Under the pieces are notes generated by a model, which ran no database searches, was not told the origin of the DNA, and saw only the letters and a program-made list of their open reading frames with translations. This document shows positions 48,274 through 58,165 of a stretch of DNA of 64,000 nt, piece after piece. A program made the translations under genes and the position numbers. Positions within the stretch are counted from its first letter, which is position 1; every line of letters begins with the position of its first letter. Source of the stretch: Parasedimentitalea huanghaiensis (lineage in GTDB: Bacteria > Pseudomonadota > Alphaproteobacteria > Rhodobacterales > Rhodobacteraceae); NCBI RefSeq assembly GCF_009753675.1, contig NZ_WQLV01000010.1, forward strand, positions 1 through 64,000, written 5' to 3'.

Positions 48274-49788
48274 ATGGCTTATAGCAAATTGAAATCGGCC
48301 GTCGCCGTACTGTCGATATGTGCCGCAGGAGCGGCCTATGCCGACAAATCGGACGGCACGCTGTCGGTGGCCTTTACCAAAGAACTTGAAAACGTTGATA
48401 GCTACTTCAACTCATCCCGCGAAGGTGTGGTGCTTCAGCGCGCGGTCTGGGACGGCTTGGTATATCGCGATCCGGTGACCAGCGAATATAAAGGCAACCT
48501 TGCAACCGCCTGGGAGTGGATTGATGATGTCACCCTGGAGTTCAAGCTCCGCGAAGGGGTCACATTCCACAACGGCGAAGCCTTTAATGCTGACGATGTT
48601 GTCTTTACCGTCAATTTTGTCGCCGACGCAGAAAATGGGGTCAAAACCCAGCGCAATGTGAGCTGGATGAAATCAGCTGAGAAAATCGACGACTATACCG
48701 TTCGTATCAACCTCAAGGCGCCTTTCCCTGCAGCGATCGAGTTTCTGTCTGGTCCGGTTTCGATGTATCCAAATGAATACTACGCCGAAGTTGGGCCAAA
48801 GGGCATGGGGCTAAACCCGGTTGGCACTGGCCCTTACAAAGTTGCAGAAGTCATTCCTGGGCAGCGGTTCGTGCTGGAAAAAAATGCTGGTTACCATGAT
48901 AGCCCTAAGGGTCAGCCCAGTATTGAACGTGTAGACATCCGCACCATCCCCGACATCAACACGCAGATTGCAGAACTGTTCAACGGCACGCTGGATCTGA
49001 TCTGGCAGACCCCTGCGGATCAGGCTGAAAAGCTGGCCCAGATGGATCAGTTTACCGTCGCCAACGAAAGCACCATGCGCATTGGGTATCTGACACTGGA
49101 TGCTGCCGGCCGCACAGGCGAGGACAACCCCTTCACCAATCTGAAGGTCCGTCAAGCCGTTGCCCATGCGATCAACCGCGAAGCACTGGTTTCTGCTTTG
49201 CTAAAGGGTAAGAGTCAGGTGATTTCGACGGCCTGCTTCCCCAGCCAGTTTGGCTGTGATCAAGCTGTCAAAAGCTATGACTATGACCCCGAAAAAGCCA
49301 AGGCGTTGTTGGCTGAGGCCGGATATGAGGATGGGTTCACAACTGAATTTTACGCCTATCGTAACCGGGACTATGCCGAAGCGATTTCGAGCTATCTGAA
49401 TGCAGTTGGTATCAAGACCGACTTCAAGATGCTGAAGTATTCGGCCCTGCGCGAGTTGCGTACAGCCAAGGGTACACCCGTATCTTTCCAGACTTGGGGG
49501 TCTTACTCGATCAACGACACCTCAGCGATCACCAGTCAGTTCTTTAAACTAGGTGCATTGGACGATGCCCGCGACCCGGAACTGCGCGATTGGCTGGACG
49601 TTGCAGACAGTTCAACAAATCCAGACACCCGCAAAGAGTTCTACTCAAAGGCGCTGAACAAAATTGCTGACAATGCCTATTGGGTGCCAATGTTCTCGTA
49701 CAACACCAACTATGTATATGGAAATGACATCTCTTATACACCTACTCCGGACGAGGTTCTGCGGTTCACTACGATGACCTGGAACTAA
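48274..49788 (+). CDS. Oligopeptide-type ABC transporter substrate-binding protein (family 5)
   Basis: The 504-residue periplasmic protein has a signal peptide (MAYSKLKSAVAVLSICAAGAAYA, cleaved near 23, given here only as the region 1-23) and the SBP family-5 fold, with WEWIDDVTLEFKLREGVTFHNG, TGPYKV and VRQAVAHAINREAL. Start 48274 has AAGGGAAG at proper distance; an upstream ATG at 48217 overlaps the palindromic operator. It should capture peptides or related compounds for the DppBCDF-type transporter downstream. Confidence 0.94.
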   Translation: MAYSKLKSAVAVLSICAAGAAYADKSDGTLSVAFTKELENVDSYFNSSREGVVLQRAVWDGLVYRDPVTSEYKGNLATAWEWIDDVTLEFKLREGVTFHNGEAFNADDVVFTVNFVADAENGVKTQRNVSWMKSAEKIDDYTVRINLKAPFPAAIEFLSGPVSMYPNEYYAEVGPKGMGLNPVGTGPYKVAEVIPGQRFVLEKNAGYHDSPKGQPSIERVDIRTIPDINTQIAELFNGTLDLIWQTPADQAEKLAQMDQFTVANESTMRIGYLTLDAAGRTGEDNPFTNLKVRQAVAHAINREALVSALLKGKSQVISTACFPSQFGCDQAVKSYDYDPEKAKALLAEAGYEDGFTTEFYAYRNRDYAEAISSYLNAVGIKTDFKMLKYSALRELRTAKGTPVSFQTWGSYSINDTSAITSQFFKLGALDDARDPELRDWLDVADSSTNPDTRKEFYSKALNKIADNAYWVPMFSYNTNYVYGNDISYTPTPDEVLRFTTMTWN

Positions 49789-49800
49789 TCCACTGTCACA

Positions 49801-49827
49801 GCCCGATTGCCTTGATGGCGGTCGGGC
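49801..49827 (+). terminator. Hairpin between binding protein and permease genes
   Basis: GCCCGA...TCGGGC with inner GCC/GGC forms a hairpin 13 bases after the binding-protein stop, followed by CCACTTTCC. It resembles the arrangement in the galactoside operon and may favour higher expression of the binding protein. Evidence is structural only. Confidence 0.5.
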
Positions 49828-49918
49828 CACTTTCCAAAAACTATGTCGGATTTGACAGCCGCTCCTTTGGACTGCTGCAGATCTAGCTGGACGACGACAA
49901 CCGGAGGCCTGCTTCCCC

Positions 49919-50836
49919 GTGCTCAATTTCATCCTCAAAAGACTAGGGCTGGCCTTTTTGGTGGCGCTTACCGTCTCTTTCATCAGCTTTAGCCTGCTGT
50001 TTCTGTCGGGGGATCCCGCCATTGCCTTAGCAGGCGAGGGCGCCACCGATCAGGACGTTGTAGCCATTCGAGAGCTTTATGGGTTCGATCGGCCAATGCT
50101 GGTGCAATATGCAAGCTGGTTAGTGAACGCACTTTCGGGTGATTTTGGCGAAAGCTATTACTTTAAACTGCCCGTGTCGTCGCTGATTGCAGACCGCCTC
50201 TCGGTCACAATGCTGCTTGGGCTATGCGGCATCAGCTTTGCACTGCTCACTGCGGTACCATTGGGGGTGATTGCCGCCATTCGGCCAAATTCCATCATCG
50301 ACAGATTTGCTTTGTTTCTGTCGGTTGCCGGACAGGCGATGCCGTCATTCTGGTTTGGCCTTATTCTGATTGTTGCGTTTTCGATCAAGCTGCGCTGGCT
50401 GCCACCGTCAGGCACAGACAGTTGGCGGCACTTTATCATGCCAACCGTGGTGCTGGGCTATTACGCGATGCCAGCAATCATGCGCCTGACCCGGGCTGGT
50501 ATGTTGGATGTGCTGTCATCGGATTACATCCGTACAGCGCGCGCCAAGGGTGCGTCGGAAATGCGGGTAATGTTCAAACATGCACTACGCAACGCGATTA
50601 TTCCGGTGGTTAGTCTGGCTGCGGTGCAGATGGGATTCATGCTGGGCGGATCTATCGTCGTTGAATCGATCTTTGCGCTGCATGGTGCCGGCTATCTCGC
50701 CTGGGAAAGCATTTCACGCAATGACCTACCGACAGTTCAGGCACTGATCCTGGTTTTTTCAATGTTCTATATCACCTTCACCTTTCTGGCCGATGTGCTT
50801 AACGCCTGGCTTGACCCCCGCATGAGGAGCAGCTGA
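49919..50836 (+). CDS. Peptide ABC transporter permease (DppB type)
   Basis: The 305-residue permease has six membrane segments, the N-terminal MLNFILKRLGLAF typical of DppB/GsiC, the GFDRPMLVQY motif and the EAA-like loop RTARAKGASEMRVMFKHALRNAIIP. The start is GTG at 49919, with GGAGG 11 bases upstream. It pairs with the next gene, whose ATG begins one base after its stop. Confidence 0.94.
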   Translation: MLNFILKRLGLAFLVALTVSFISFSLLFLSGDPAIALAGEGATDQDVVAIRELYGFDRPMLVQYASWLVNALSGDFGESYYFKLPVSSLIADRLSVTMLLGLCGISFALLTAVPLGVIAAIRPNSIIDRFALFLSVAGQAMPSFWFGLILIVAFSIKLRWLPPSGTDSWRHFIMPTVVLGYYAMPAIMRLTRAGMLDVLSSDYIRTARAKGASEMRVMFKHALRNAIIPVVSLAAVQMGFMLGGSIVVESIFALHGAGYLAWESISRNDLPTVQALILVFSMFYITFTFLADVLNAWLDPRMRSS

Positions 50837-50837
50837 T

Positions 50838-51749
50838 ATGACCCTTGCACCTTCGACAAACAGTGTTGATCCTTTACTGCAGGACATCGTCGGCCCCACT
50901 CCGGGTCAACAGCTGCGGCGGCGGTTCTTCGGCCATCGGGGGCTGATGATTGGCGCCTCGGTGGTGGCGGTTCTATTGGTGATTGCACTGCTAGCTCCCG
51001 TTATTGCCCCACATGATCCCTATGCGCAGGACCTGTTGGCGCGGATGAAACCGCCAGTGTTTCTGGGCGGCACCTGGGAGCATATTTTGGGCACTGATCA
51101 TCTAGGCCGGGATTACCTGTCACGGCTGATCTACGGCGCCCGAGTTTCGCTGCTTATCGGCTTTGTGGCAGCATTGATTTCAGGCACCATCGGTACTGCA
51201 ATGGGCGTCGCAGCTGGATATTTTGGGGGCCGCACTGATGCTGTTGTTACCTTCCTGATCAACGTCCGACTTGCGATGCCGGTGGTACTGGTGGCGCTGG
51301 CCGTCGTGGCCATTCTGGGCGGGTCCTTGCAAGTGGTTATTGGTGTGCTGGGGCTCTTGTTGTGGGATCGGTTTGCGGTGGTCATGCGCGCCTCGACATT
51401 ACAGGTAAGGGGGCGGGAATATGTCTCCGCAGCGCAGGCGGTTGGGGCCTCGACCCCTCGGATCCTGCTGTCTGAAATCATGCCCAATATTCTGAATAAT
51501 CTGATCGTCGTGATCACGCTGGAGATGGCCCATGCCATTCTTCTAGAGGCAACCCTATCGTTCCTGGGTCTGGGGGTGCAGCCTCCGACTCCGTCCTGGG
51601 GACTGATGGTGTCAGAAGGCAAAAACATGATGTTGTTCGAACCCTGGCTGGTGTTGATCCCCGGTGCGGTGCTTTTCGTGCTGGTGCTGGCAATCAATCT
51701 GATGGGCGATGGTCTGCGTGACGTCACTGCCCCTGAAAACCGGAGCTGA
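50838..51749 (+). CDS. Peptide ABC transporter permease (DppC type)
   Basis: The 303-residue partner permease has a cytoplasmic N-terminus, one early membrane helix (about 38-58), then HDPYAQDL and LGTDHLGRDYLSRLIYGARVSL, which is diagnostic of DppC. A second helix group carries the coupling loop VSAAQAVGASTPRILLSEIMPN. It overlaps neither neighbour but lies within four bases of each. Confidence 0.94.
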   Translation: MTLAPSTNSVDPLLQDIVGPTPGQQLRRRFFGHRGLMIGASVVAVLLVIALLAPVIAPHDPYAQDLLARMKPPVFLGGTWEHILGTDHLGRDYLSRLIYGARVSLLIGFVAALISGTIGTAMGVAAGYFGGRTDAVVTFLINVRLAMPVVLVALAVVAILGGSLQVVIGVLGLLLWDRFAVVMRASTLQVRGREYVSAAQAVGASTPRILLSEIMPNILNNLIVVITLEMAHAILLEATLSFLGLGVQPPTPSWGLMVSEGKNMMLFEPWLVLIPGAVLFVLVLAINLMGDGLRDVTAPENRS

Positions 51750-51752
51750 CCC

Positions 51753-52790
51753 ATGTCGCAGAACAATTTCCGCCAGGACATCCCCTTATTGTCAATCGAC
51801 AATCTTACAATCGACATTCCCACTGCTGCTGGCACGCTACATGCGGTGCGTGGCATCAGTTTCGACCTAAAACGCGGTGAGACACTGTGCATCGTGGGCG
51901 AAAGCGGGTCTGGTAAGTCGTTGACCTCATTGGCGCTGATGGGGTTGCTGGGGAAGAATATCACCCCACGCGCCGACAAAATGGAGTTTGACGGAGTTGA
52001 ACTGACCACGGCCAGTGCCCGCACCATGCGCAATCTGCGCGGCGCCCGGATGTCGATGATTTTTCAAGAGCCGATGACTTCGTTGAACCCCGCCTACACC
52101 ATTGGGGATCAGCTGATGGAGGCCTTGACCCTGCACGGTAGCACCAATCGGAAAAAGGCACGGGCGCGCGCCATCGAACTGCTGGAGAAGGTCGGCATCA
52201 CCGCTGCTGAAAGCCGTTTGTCCCAGTATCCGCACCAGCTGTCTGGCGGATTACGACAGCGGGTAATGATCGCAATGGCATTGATGTGTGAACCGGAGTT
52301 AATCATCGCAGATGAGCCTACAACCGCGCTGGATGTCACCATTCAAGCGCAAATCCTGCGGCTGTTGGCGGAACTTCAGCGCGAAATGAACATGGCGATG
52401 ATCCTGATCACCCATGATCTGGGTGTGGTTGCACGGGTCGCTGACAAGGTGGCTGTGATGTATGCGGGCGAGCTGGTCGAAACCGGGCCGGTTGACGAAA
52501 TTTTCGCCGCGCCATCCCATCCTTACACACGCGGGTTGCTGCGCTGCATTCCTCTGCCGGGCAAAACCAAACGTGGTTCCGTTCTGGGCACCATTCCCGG
52601 TATTGTTCCGTCGCTGGTAGGCGAGGTCAATGGATGCACCTTCCGAACCCGTTGCGAGCATGCGTCCCCTGCCTGTCGTGGCACAATCCCGTTGCATACG
52701 TCGCCAACCGGGACCCACACCTTCCGTTGTATTCATCAACCCGAAGACCTCGAAACCGATGCTGTTCAGTCTACAGGAGCCAACGCATGA
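51753..52790 (+). CDS. Peptide ABC transporter ATPase (DppD type)
   Basis: The 345-residue ATPase has Walker A GESGSGKS, the Q-loop FQEPMTSLNP, signature LSGGLRQRVMIAMAL, Walker B LIIADEPTTALD, and the C-terminal oligopeptide extension with the Cys motif (GCTFRTRCEHASPAC) that binds an Fe-S cluster in this family. Its stop overlaps the next start (ATGA). Confidence 0.94.
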   Translation: MSQNNFRQDIPLLSIDNLTIDIPTAAGTLHAVRGISFDLKRGETLCIVGESGSGKSLTSLALMGLLGKNITPRADKMEFDGVELTTASARTMRNLRGARMSMIFQEPMTSLNPAYTIGDQLMEALTLHGSTNRKKARARAIELLEKVGITAAESRLSQYPHQLSGGLRQRVMIAMALMCEPELIIADEPTTALDVTIQAQILRLLAELQREMNMAMILITHDLGVVARVADKVAVMYAGELVETGPVDEIFAAPSHPYTRGLLRCIPLPGKTKRGSVLGTIPGIVPSLVGEVNGCTFRTRCEHASPACRGTIPLHTSPTGTHTFRCIHQPEDLETDAVQSTGANA

Positions 52791-53752
52791 GCCAGTCAGA
52801 CACACCTGTTCTTGAACTCCGCAATGTGACCAAGACCTATTCAGTTAAGCAGGGTCTGCTTGGAAAATCCAAACCGCTAACCGCGATTAGTGATGTATCG
52901 ATCAAACTGGCTCGTGGAGAGGTGCTTGGACTTGTCGGCGAAAGCGGATGTGGCAAGTCTACCTTAGCAAACATCCTGCTTGGGCTTGAGGCTCCAACCT
53001 CGGGTGAGGTCCTGGTCGATGGTCAAACCTTGGGTGGCCAGGACCGTTTAGCGTTGGCGCGACGGATACAGCCGATTTTTCAAGATCCGTATTCCTCGCT
53101 AAACCCACGCAAAAATATCTATGATATCATAGCGCTGCCCCTACGCGTGCATGGCATAGGGGATGAGGCCAGCCGACAAAAATCCGTTCGTGAGATTCTG
53201 GATATTGTCGGCCTGCCTGCGCGGGTGATGAACAACTATCCTAGCCAGATGTCAGGCGGCCAGCGTCAGCGGGTCGCTATTGCTCGGGCCTTGATCATGA
53301 AACCCGAAATTGTCATTTGCGATGAGCCGACCTCGGCACTGGATGTATCCGTACAGAGCCAGATCCTGAACCTGTTGAACGAGTTGCGTCAGGAATTTGG
53401 CCTCACGTATTTGTTCATCAGCCACAATCTGGCGGTGATCGAACATTTGGCGACGCGCGTGGCGGTGATGTATCTTGGACGTATTGTCGAAGAAGCAAGC
53501 GTTGGAGGCTTATTCGACGCCGCGCGCCATCCTTATACAGATGCTTTGCTGAAATCCGTCCTTACACCAGAACCTGAACTTGGCATTCCGGACACCCATC
53601 TTGGCATGTCCTATCCCAACCCAATTGCGCCGCCTGAGGGATGCCATTTTCACCCGCGCTGTCCTGCCGCTTCGGATCTGTGCAAATCAAAACGCCCAGA
53701 ACCTTTGTTTGACCCAAATGGCAGAATCGAATGCCATTTGCATAGCCCATAA
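52787..53752 (+). CDS. Peptide ABC transporter ATPase (DppF type)
   Basis: The 321-residue partner ATPase has Walker A GESGCGKST, FQDPYSSLNPRK, signature [15 protein letters not shown], Walker B IVICDEPTSALD and the C-terminal Cys motif (GCHFHPRCPAASDLC). The start at 52787 follows CAGGAG and overlaps the DppD-type stop. An upstream in-frame start at 52634 would read 51 residues out of frame through the preceding gene and is rejected. Confidence 0.94.
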   Translation: MSQSDTPVLELRNVTKTYSVKQGLLGKSKPLTAISDVSIKLARGEVLGLVGESGCGKSTLANILLGLEAPTSGEVLVDGQTLGGQDRLALARRIQPIFQDPYSSLNPRKNIYDIIALPLRVHGIGDEASRQKSVREILDIVGLPARVMNNYPSQMSGGQRQRVAIARALIMKPEIVICDEPTSALDVSVQSQILNLLNELRQEFGLTYLFISHNLAVIEHLATRVAVMYLGRIVEEASVGGLFDAARHPYTDALLKSVLTPEPELGIPDTHLGMSYPNPIAPPEGCHFHPRCPAASDLCKSKRPEPLFDPNGRIECHLHSP

Positions 53753-53807
53753 GGCATCGGACTCTACTTTCCTCAACGTTTGTTTTTATCCTAAGAAAGG
53801 ACGCTCT

Positions 53808-55391
53808 ATGCGTTCCAGCCTATCGCGCAGTCAAACCACCACCAAAACAGTCATTGAAACTGAATACGGTGTTGTTGCCGCTCAGCATAGCCTGGCGGCT
53901 GAGGTCGGTGCCCAGGTTCTTGCCGCTGGTGGGAATGCAGTCGACGCAGCTGTCGCGACATCCTTTGCCATTGGTGTGCTGGAACCCTGGATGAGCGGCC
54001 CGGCAGGAGGCGGTGCATTGATGTTATGGCGGGCAGAAGACGGCCAAGCACAAGCGTTGAATTACGGTATGCGCTCCCCTGCGGCGCTGGACCCGGCCAA
54101 CTATCCGTTGAGTGGGGCAGGGCAGGCAGGCGACCTGTTCCCTTGGGAACATGTCGTGGATGATCGAAACCTGCAGGGCGCGACATCCATCGCAGTGCCC
54201 GGGGTGGTTGATGGCATGGGCAAGATGCATGGGCGCTATGGCAAAATGCCCTGGGCAGAACTGCTGACCCCAGCTATCGAATTTGCCCAAGAGGGGCTGC
54301 TGGTTGATTGGTATGCGGCCCTGATCATTGCCTCGACCACTCGTGCCTTGGCCCAGGATCCAGATGCGGCACAGCTATTTTTGGAAGATGGCCATTGGCC
54401 AACGATTACTGGCTGGACGGCACTTGCAGAAAAGCGGCTGGATCAATCGGCGCTGGCCGCCAGCTTGCAACAATTGGCAGATAAAGGCGCGCGGGATCTG
54501 TATGACGGCGACCTGGGCGAGGCCATGGTCAAGGATGTGCAGGCCAAAGGCGGCTGTTTGTCAATGCAGGATATGCGAAGTTACCATGCCCATTTTGCTG
54601 ATGCGCTTACCTTTGCCTATCGGGAATCACAGTTTCACGCACTACCGGGCCTGACAGCCGGGCCCACATTCCGTCATGCCTTGGGGGTGATGGAACAAAC
54701 CAATATGCAAGGCGCTGTGCCGGGCGCAGGGGCCTTTACCGCCTATGCTACAGGACTAAAGTCGGCCTATGCAGATCGCCAAGCCCATATGGGCCACGAT
54801 GGCGAGGCCCCCGGTACTGAGGGCTGTACCACACATTTTTCAGTGGTCGACCGTGACGGAAACATGGTGTCACAAACCCAGACGTTGCTGTCGATATTTG
54901 GCAGCCGAGTTGTCTCTCCCTCTACAGGGTTTGTTATGAACAACGGTATCATGTGGTTTGATCCGGTACAGGGACGGCCAAACTCCCTTGCCGGTGGTAA
55001 GCCTTGTTTGATGAATGTTTGCCCGGTGATCGGCGAAACAGGCGATACACGCTTTGCCTTTGGCGCTTCGGGGGGGCGCAAAATTGTTTCAGCCGTAGCT
55101 CAGCTCAGCAGCTTTGCCACCGATTTTGACATGGATCTGGCAGCTGCGTTTCATCATGCAAGGATTGATGTCTCGGGGGGGGAACGAATTATGGCCGATG
55201 AAAGCCTGCCGCCTGATGTGATTTCTGCGCTTGCCGCAGAGCATCCGGTGACCACCACGCGCCGAACCGTCTTTCCCTATGCTTTTGCCTGCCCGGCTGG
55301 GGTCATGCGGCGGAAAGGAATGAACTCGGGGTGTACAGAAATCATGTCGCCATGGGGCGATGCAATACATGAGCAGGAGGTTGCGCAATGA
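53808..55391 (+). CDS. ggt: Gamma-glutamyltransferase-family hydrolase
   Basis: The 527-residue Ntn-hydrolase cleaves gamma-glutamyl bonds. The autoprocessing nucleophile is Thr341 in GCTTHFSVVDRDGN, and the small subunit shows the FGSRVVSPSTGFVMNNGIMWFDP and GASGGRKI stretches. The N-terminus (GNAVDAAVATSFAIGVLEP) is typical. No signal peptide is visible from the start at 53808, so the enzyme is probably cytoplasmic, unlike classical periplasmic Ggt. It follows the peptide importer and overlaps the M20 peptidase (ATGA). Confidence 0.92.
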   Translation: MRSSLSRSQTTTKTVIETEYGVVAAQHSLAAEVGAQVLAAGGNAVDAAVATSFAIGVLEPWMSGPAGGGALMLWRAEDGQAQALNYGMRSPAALDPANYPLSGAGQAGDLFPWEHVVDDRNLQGATSIAVPGVVDGMGKMHGRYGKMPWAELLTPAIEFAQEGLLVDWYAALIIASTTRALAQDPDAAQLFLEDGHWPTITGWTALAEKRLDQSALAASLQQLADKGARDLYDGDLGEAMVKDVQAKGGCLSMQDMRSYHAHFADALTFAYRESQFHALPGLTAGPTFRHALGVMEQTNMQGAVPGAGAFTAYATGLKSAYADRQAHMGHDGEAPGTEGCTTHFSVVDRDGNMVSQTQTLLSIFGSRVVSPSTGFVMNNGIMWFDPVQGRPNSLAGGKPCLMNVCPVIGETGDTRFAFGASGGRKIVSAVAQLSSFATDFDMDLAAAFHHARIDVSGGERIMADESLPPDVISALAAEHPVTTTRRTVFPYAFACPAGVMRRKGMNSGCTEIMSPWGDAIHEQEVAQ

Positions 55392-56767
55392 GCCGTAACA
55401 ATGCGTTGGAGCACGTAGAAACCTATTTCCAAGGTGGTGAGTTTTTCACCGATCTGGCCACGCTAGTGGCTTTCGCGACAGAGAGCCAGAACCCGGACCA
55501 AGCCTCCATACTGGGGCAGTACTTGACCGATGCTATGGTGCCTCGGCTTGAAGCATTGGGGTTTGAATGCGTGCTGCATAATAACCCAGACGCCGGCGGT
55601 GGTCCCATTTTAACCGGCGCCCGCATTGAAGACCCTTCTTTGCCGACAATCCTGACCTACGGGCATGGTGACGTTGTCTTGGCCCAGACCGAACAATGGC
55701 GCGAAGGGTTGCACCCGTTTGAGCTGATTGACGAAGGGGATCGTCTGTATGGCCGAGGTACAGCCGACAACAAGGTTCAGCATCTCATCAACCTCGCTGC
55801 ACTCGAGTCCGTTCTGGCGGTACGTGGCAGGTTGGGCTTTAACATAAAAATCGTGATCGAGATGAGCGAAGAGATAGGCTCACCCGGTTTGGCTGAATTT
55901 ATGGAGGCCAATAAGGACCGCCTGAAATCCGATGTCCTGATTGCATCGGATGGGCCACGACTGCAGCCGGATCGTCCAACCATGTTCATGGGTGCGCGGG
56001 GTGGCATATCATTTGATCTGACACTGGATTTGCGTAAAGGAGCGCATCATTCCGGCAATTGGGGCGGCCTGTTGGCAGATCCAGCCATCATCCTTTCACA
56101 TGCCATTGCCTCAATCTGCGACGCCCGGGGTCAAATCCAAATTCCCGCGTGGCGCCCAACCAGCCTCACCGACGATATCCGCGCCACAATAAGTGAACTG
56201 CCCGTCAATGACAGCAACGATCCAAAGGTGGATGAGGACTGGGGCGAGGAAAGCCTAACGCCCAATGAACGGGTCTATGGGTGGAATTCCTTTGCAATAC
56301 TCGCCATGACGAGCGGAGTCCCCGAAGCGCCAGTGAATGCGATTGCTGCCAAGGCACGCGCCACTTGCCAATTGCGCTATGTGGTAGGGACCAAGCCCGA
56401 AGACATCTTGCCAGCGCTGCGCCGACATCTTGATCAACACGGATTTCAGAAGGTACAGATCGAGCAACATGAGCGTGCATTCTTTCCGGCAACCCGTCTT
56501 GACCCAGCAAACCCCTGGGTGAAATATGTCGAAGACTCGCTGACCCGAACCAGTGGTCAAAAGCCACATATCCTTCCCAACCTTGCCGGTTCTTTGCCCA
56601 ACGAATGTTTTGCGGATATCCTTGGTCTGCCGACCGTCTGGGTGCCGCACAGTTATCTCGGCTGCTCACAGCACGCACCAAACGAGCATGTTTTAAAGGC
56701 GGTTTGCCAAGATTCCCTACGTCTCATGGCTGGCCTGTTTTGGGATATCGGAACAGGGGCACCTTGA
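55388..56767 (+). CDS. M20-family metallopeptidase (dipeptidase-like)
   Basis: The 459-residue di-zinc peptidase has the metal ligands in the usual order: His in YGHGDVV, Asp in YGRGTADNK, Glu-Glu in EMSEEIGSPG, Asp in SDGPRL, and His in GCSQHAPNEH. The lid domain lies between about 215 and 330. Together with the gamma-glutamyltransferase it would finish breakdown of an imported gamma-glutamyl peptide (for example a Cys-Gly-type dipeptide). The exact substrate is inferred. Confidence 0.92.
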   Translation: MSRNNALEHVETYFQGGEFFTDLATLVAFATESQNPDQASILGQYLTDAMVPRLEALGFECVLHNNPDAGGGPILTGARIEDPSLPTILTYGHGDVVLAQTEQWREGLHPFELIDEGDRLYGRGTADNKVQHLINLAALESVLAVRGRLGFNIKIVIEMSEEIGSPGLAEFMEANKDRLKSDVLIASDGPRLQPDRPTMFMGARGGISFDLTLDLRKGAHHSGNWGGLLADPAIILSHAIASICDARGQIQIPAWRPTSLTDDIRATISELPVNDSNDPKVDEDWGEESLTPNERVYGWNSFAILAMTSGVPEAPVNAIAAKARATCQLRYVVGTKPEDILPALRRHLDQHGFQKVQIEQHERAFFPATRLDPANPWVKYVEDSLTRTSGQKPHILPNLAGSLPNECFADILGLPTVWVPHSYLGCSQHAPNEHVLKAVCQDSLRLMAGLFWDIGTGAP

Positions 56768-56905
56768 ACCCAAAACGGTGGCCCACTAGGCTAGAGGCTG
56801 TGTTTTAGTAGCTGTTGCTCCATTCAGCTCTTATTCTTTGTGTACAATGGTGCGAGCACTCTCTTTCTCGTTGCAACCGAATGGAAATAGCGGCAGTCAA
56901 GGCTC

Positions 56906-57931
56906 ATGTTGGATCAAAAGCTCACCCCGCACCGTACCGCGCTTGTCACGGGTTCCGCCGGATTTATTGGCTATCATCTTTCGGCCCGTTTGCTGGCAGA
57001 GGGTTGGCGGGTGATTGGACTGGATTGCCTGTCGCCATACTACGACGTCACATTGAAAGAACGCCGCCATGCGGTCTTGCAAGAGAGCGCTGAATTCATC
57101 CCCGTAATTGGCAAGCTGGAGGACCCCGGTTTGCTGATGCAATTGTTTGCTGAACATCAACCCGATGCTGTGGTGCATCTGGCCGCTCAAGCAGGTGTCC
57201 GTCACTCCATTGATGCGCCGCGCGACTATGTGGAATCCAATCTGGTTGGCACCTTCGAATTGCTCGAGGCAGGCCGCGCTCATCCACCTGCTCATATGTT
57301 GCTGGCGTCGACGTCATCCGTCTATGGTGCCAATACCGAAATGCCGTTTAACGAACGGATGCAGGTCGAAACGCAGATGTCCTTTTATGCCGCCACCAAG
57401 AAGGCGACAGAGTCTATGGCGCATTCCTATGCGCATTTGTATCAGCTACCCACCACAATGTTTCGGTTTTTCACGGTCTATGGGCCTTGGGGTCGTCCTG
57501 ATATGGCCTTGTTCAAATTCACCCGTGCGATGCTCGCTGGCGAAGCGATCGACGTGTATAACCATGGCCGCATGAGTCGTGATTTCACTTACATCGATGA
57601 TTTGATTGCTGGTATTTGCGGATTGATTGAAGCCGTGCCCGGAGATGCTCCGGTTTCAGATCGCGATAGCCTCAGCCCAGTCGCACCGTTTCGTAGTGTA
57701 AATATCGGCGCTAATGCTCCGACTCCGTTGATGGATTACATCAGCGCAATCGAAACAGCTATTGGAATAGAAGCGCGTAAGAACATGTTGGACATGCAAG
57801 CCGGTGATGTTCCGGCCACATGGGCCGATGCGGGACTACTGCAAGACCTGACCGGGGTCTCTGCTAAAGTGGATGTTGTGACTGGTGTCCGAAACTTTGT
57901 TGATTGGTATCGCGACTACTACAAAGCTTAA
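56906..57931 (+). CDS. NAD-dependent epimerase, UDP-glucuronate 4-epimerase-like
   Basis: The 341-residue SDR has the Rossmann start TGSAGFIGYHLSARLLAEG, the Ser stretch ASTSSVYGAN, Tyr/Lys in YAATKKATE, and the RFFTVYGPWGRPDMALFKFTRAML signature typical of UDP-glucuronate 4-epimerases. It should make UDP-galacturonate for surface polysaccharide. It stands alone between the peptidase and the operon at 58.2 kb, with about 140 bases upstream that show no clear promoter. Confidence 0.9.
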   Translation: MLDQKLTPHRTALVTGSAGFIGYHLSARLLAEGWRVIGLDCLSPYYDVTLKERRHAVLQESAEFIPVIGKLEDPGLLMQLFAEHQPDAVVHLAAQAGVRHSIDAPRDYVESNLVGTFELLEAGRAHPPAHMLLASTSSVYGANTEMPFNERMQVETQMSFYAATKKATESMAHSYAHLYQLPTTMFRFFTVYGPWGRPDMALFKFTRAMLAGEAIDVYNHGRMSRDFTYIDDLIAGICGLIEAVPGDAPVSDRDSLSPVAPFRSVNIGANAPTPLMDYISAIETAIGIEARKNMLDMQAGDVPATWADAGLLQDLTGVSAKVDVVTGVRNFVDWYRDYYKA

Positions 57932-58165
57932 ATGTGGAGTGTCTGATACCCACCAGAGAGTTCAGGCTGCGGCTTGAGCTTTCTGCTTTACAGTCCAGAG
58001 CATACCAATTTTGAGCTGACTGCGGGCGTACGAATAGATCTTGCCTGTTTGGTTTCGCACCAAACATGGACGTAATCCTGCACGCCCAAAAGAACTGCAA
58101 TGGAAACCTTCTTTAAGCCATCAGAGCAGGATCAATATGTCTACGGCGGAAATCAGAAAACTCTG
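57932..58165. other. Intergenic region without recognised gene
   Basis: About 235 bases between the epimerase stop and the operator-bearing promoter. A 78-codon minus-strand frame (57864-58100) has no ribosome site and no recognised motif and overlaps the epimerase. I see no supported gene. Confidence 0.5.

Noticed and set aside
51131-52033. 300-codon minus-strand frame opposite the DppC/DppD-type genes
   Set aside because: Ser/Arg-rich translation without motifs, antisense to two clear transporter genes.
57864-58100. Possible insertion-sequence remnant downstream of the epimerase gene
   Set aside because: No inverted repeats, target duplication or transposase motif could be seen.
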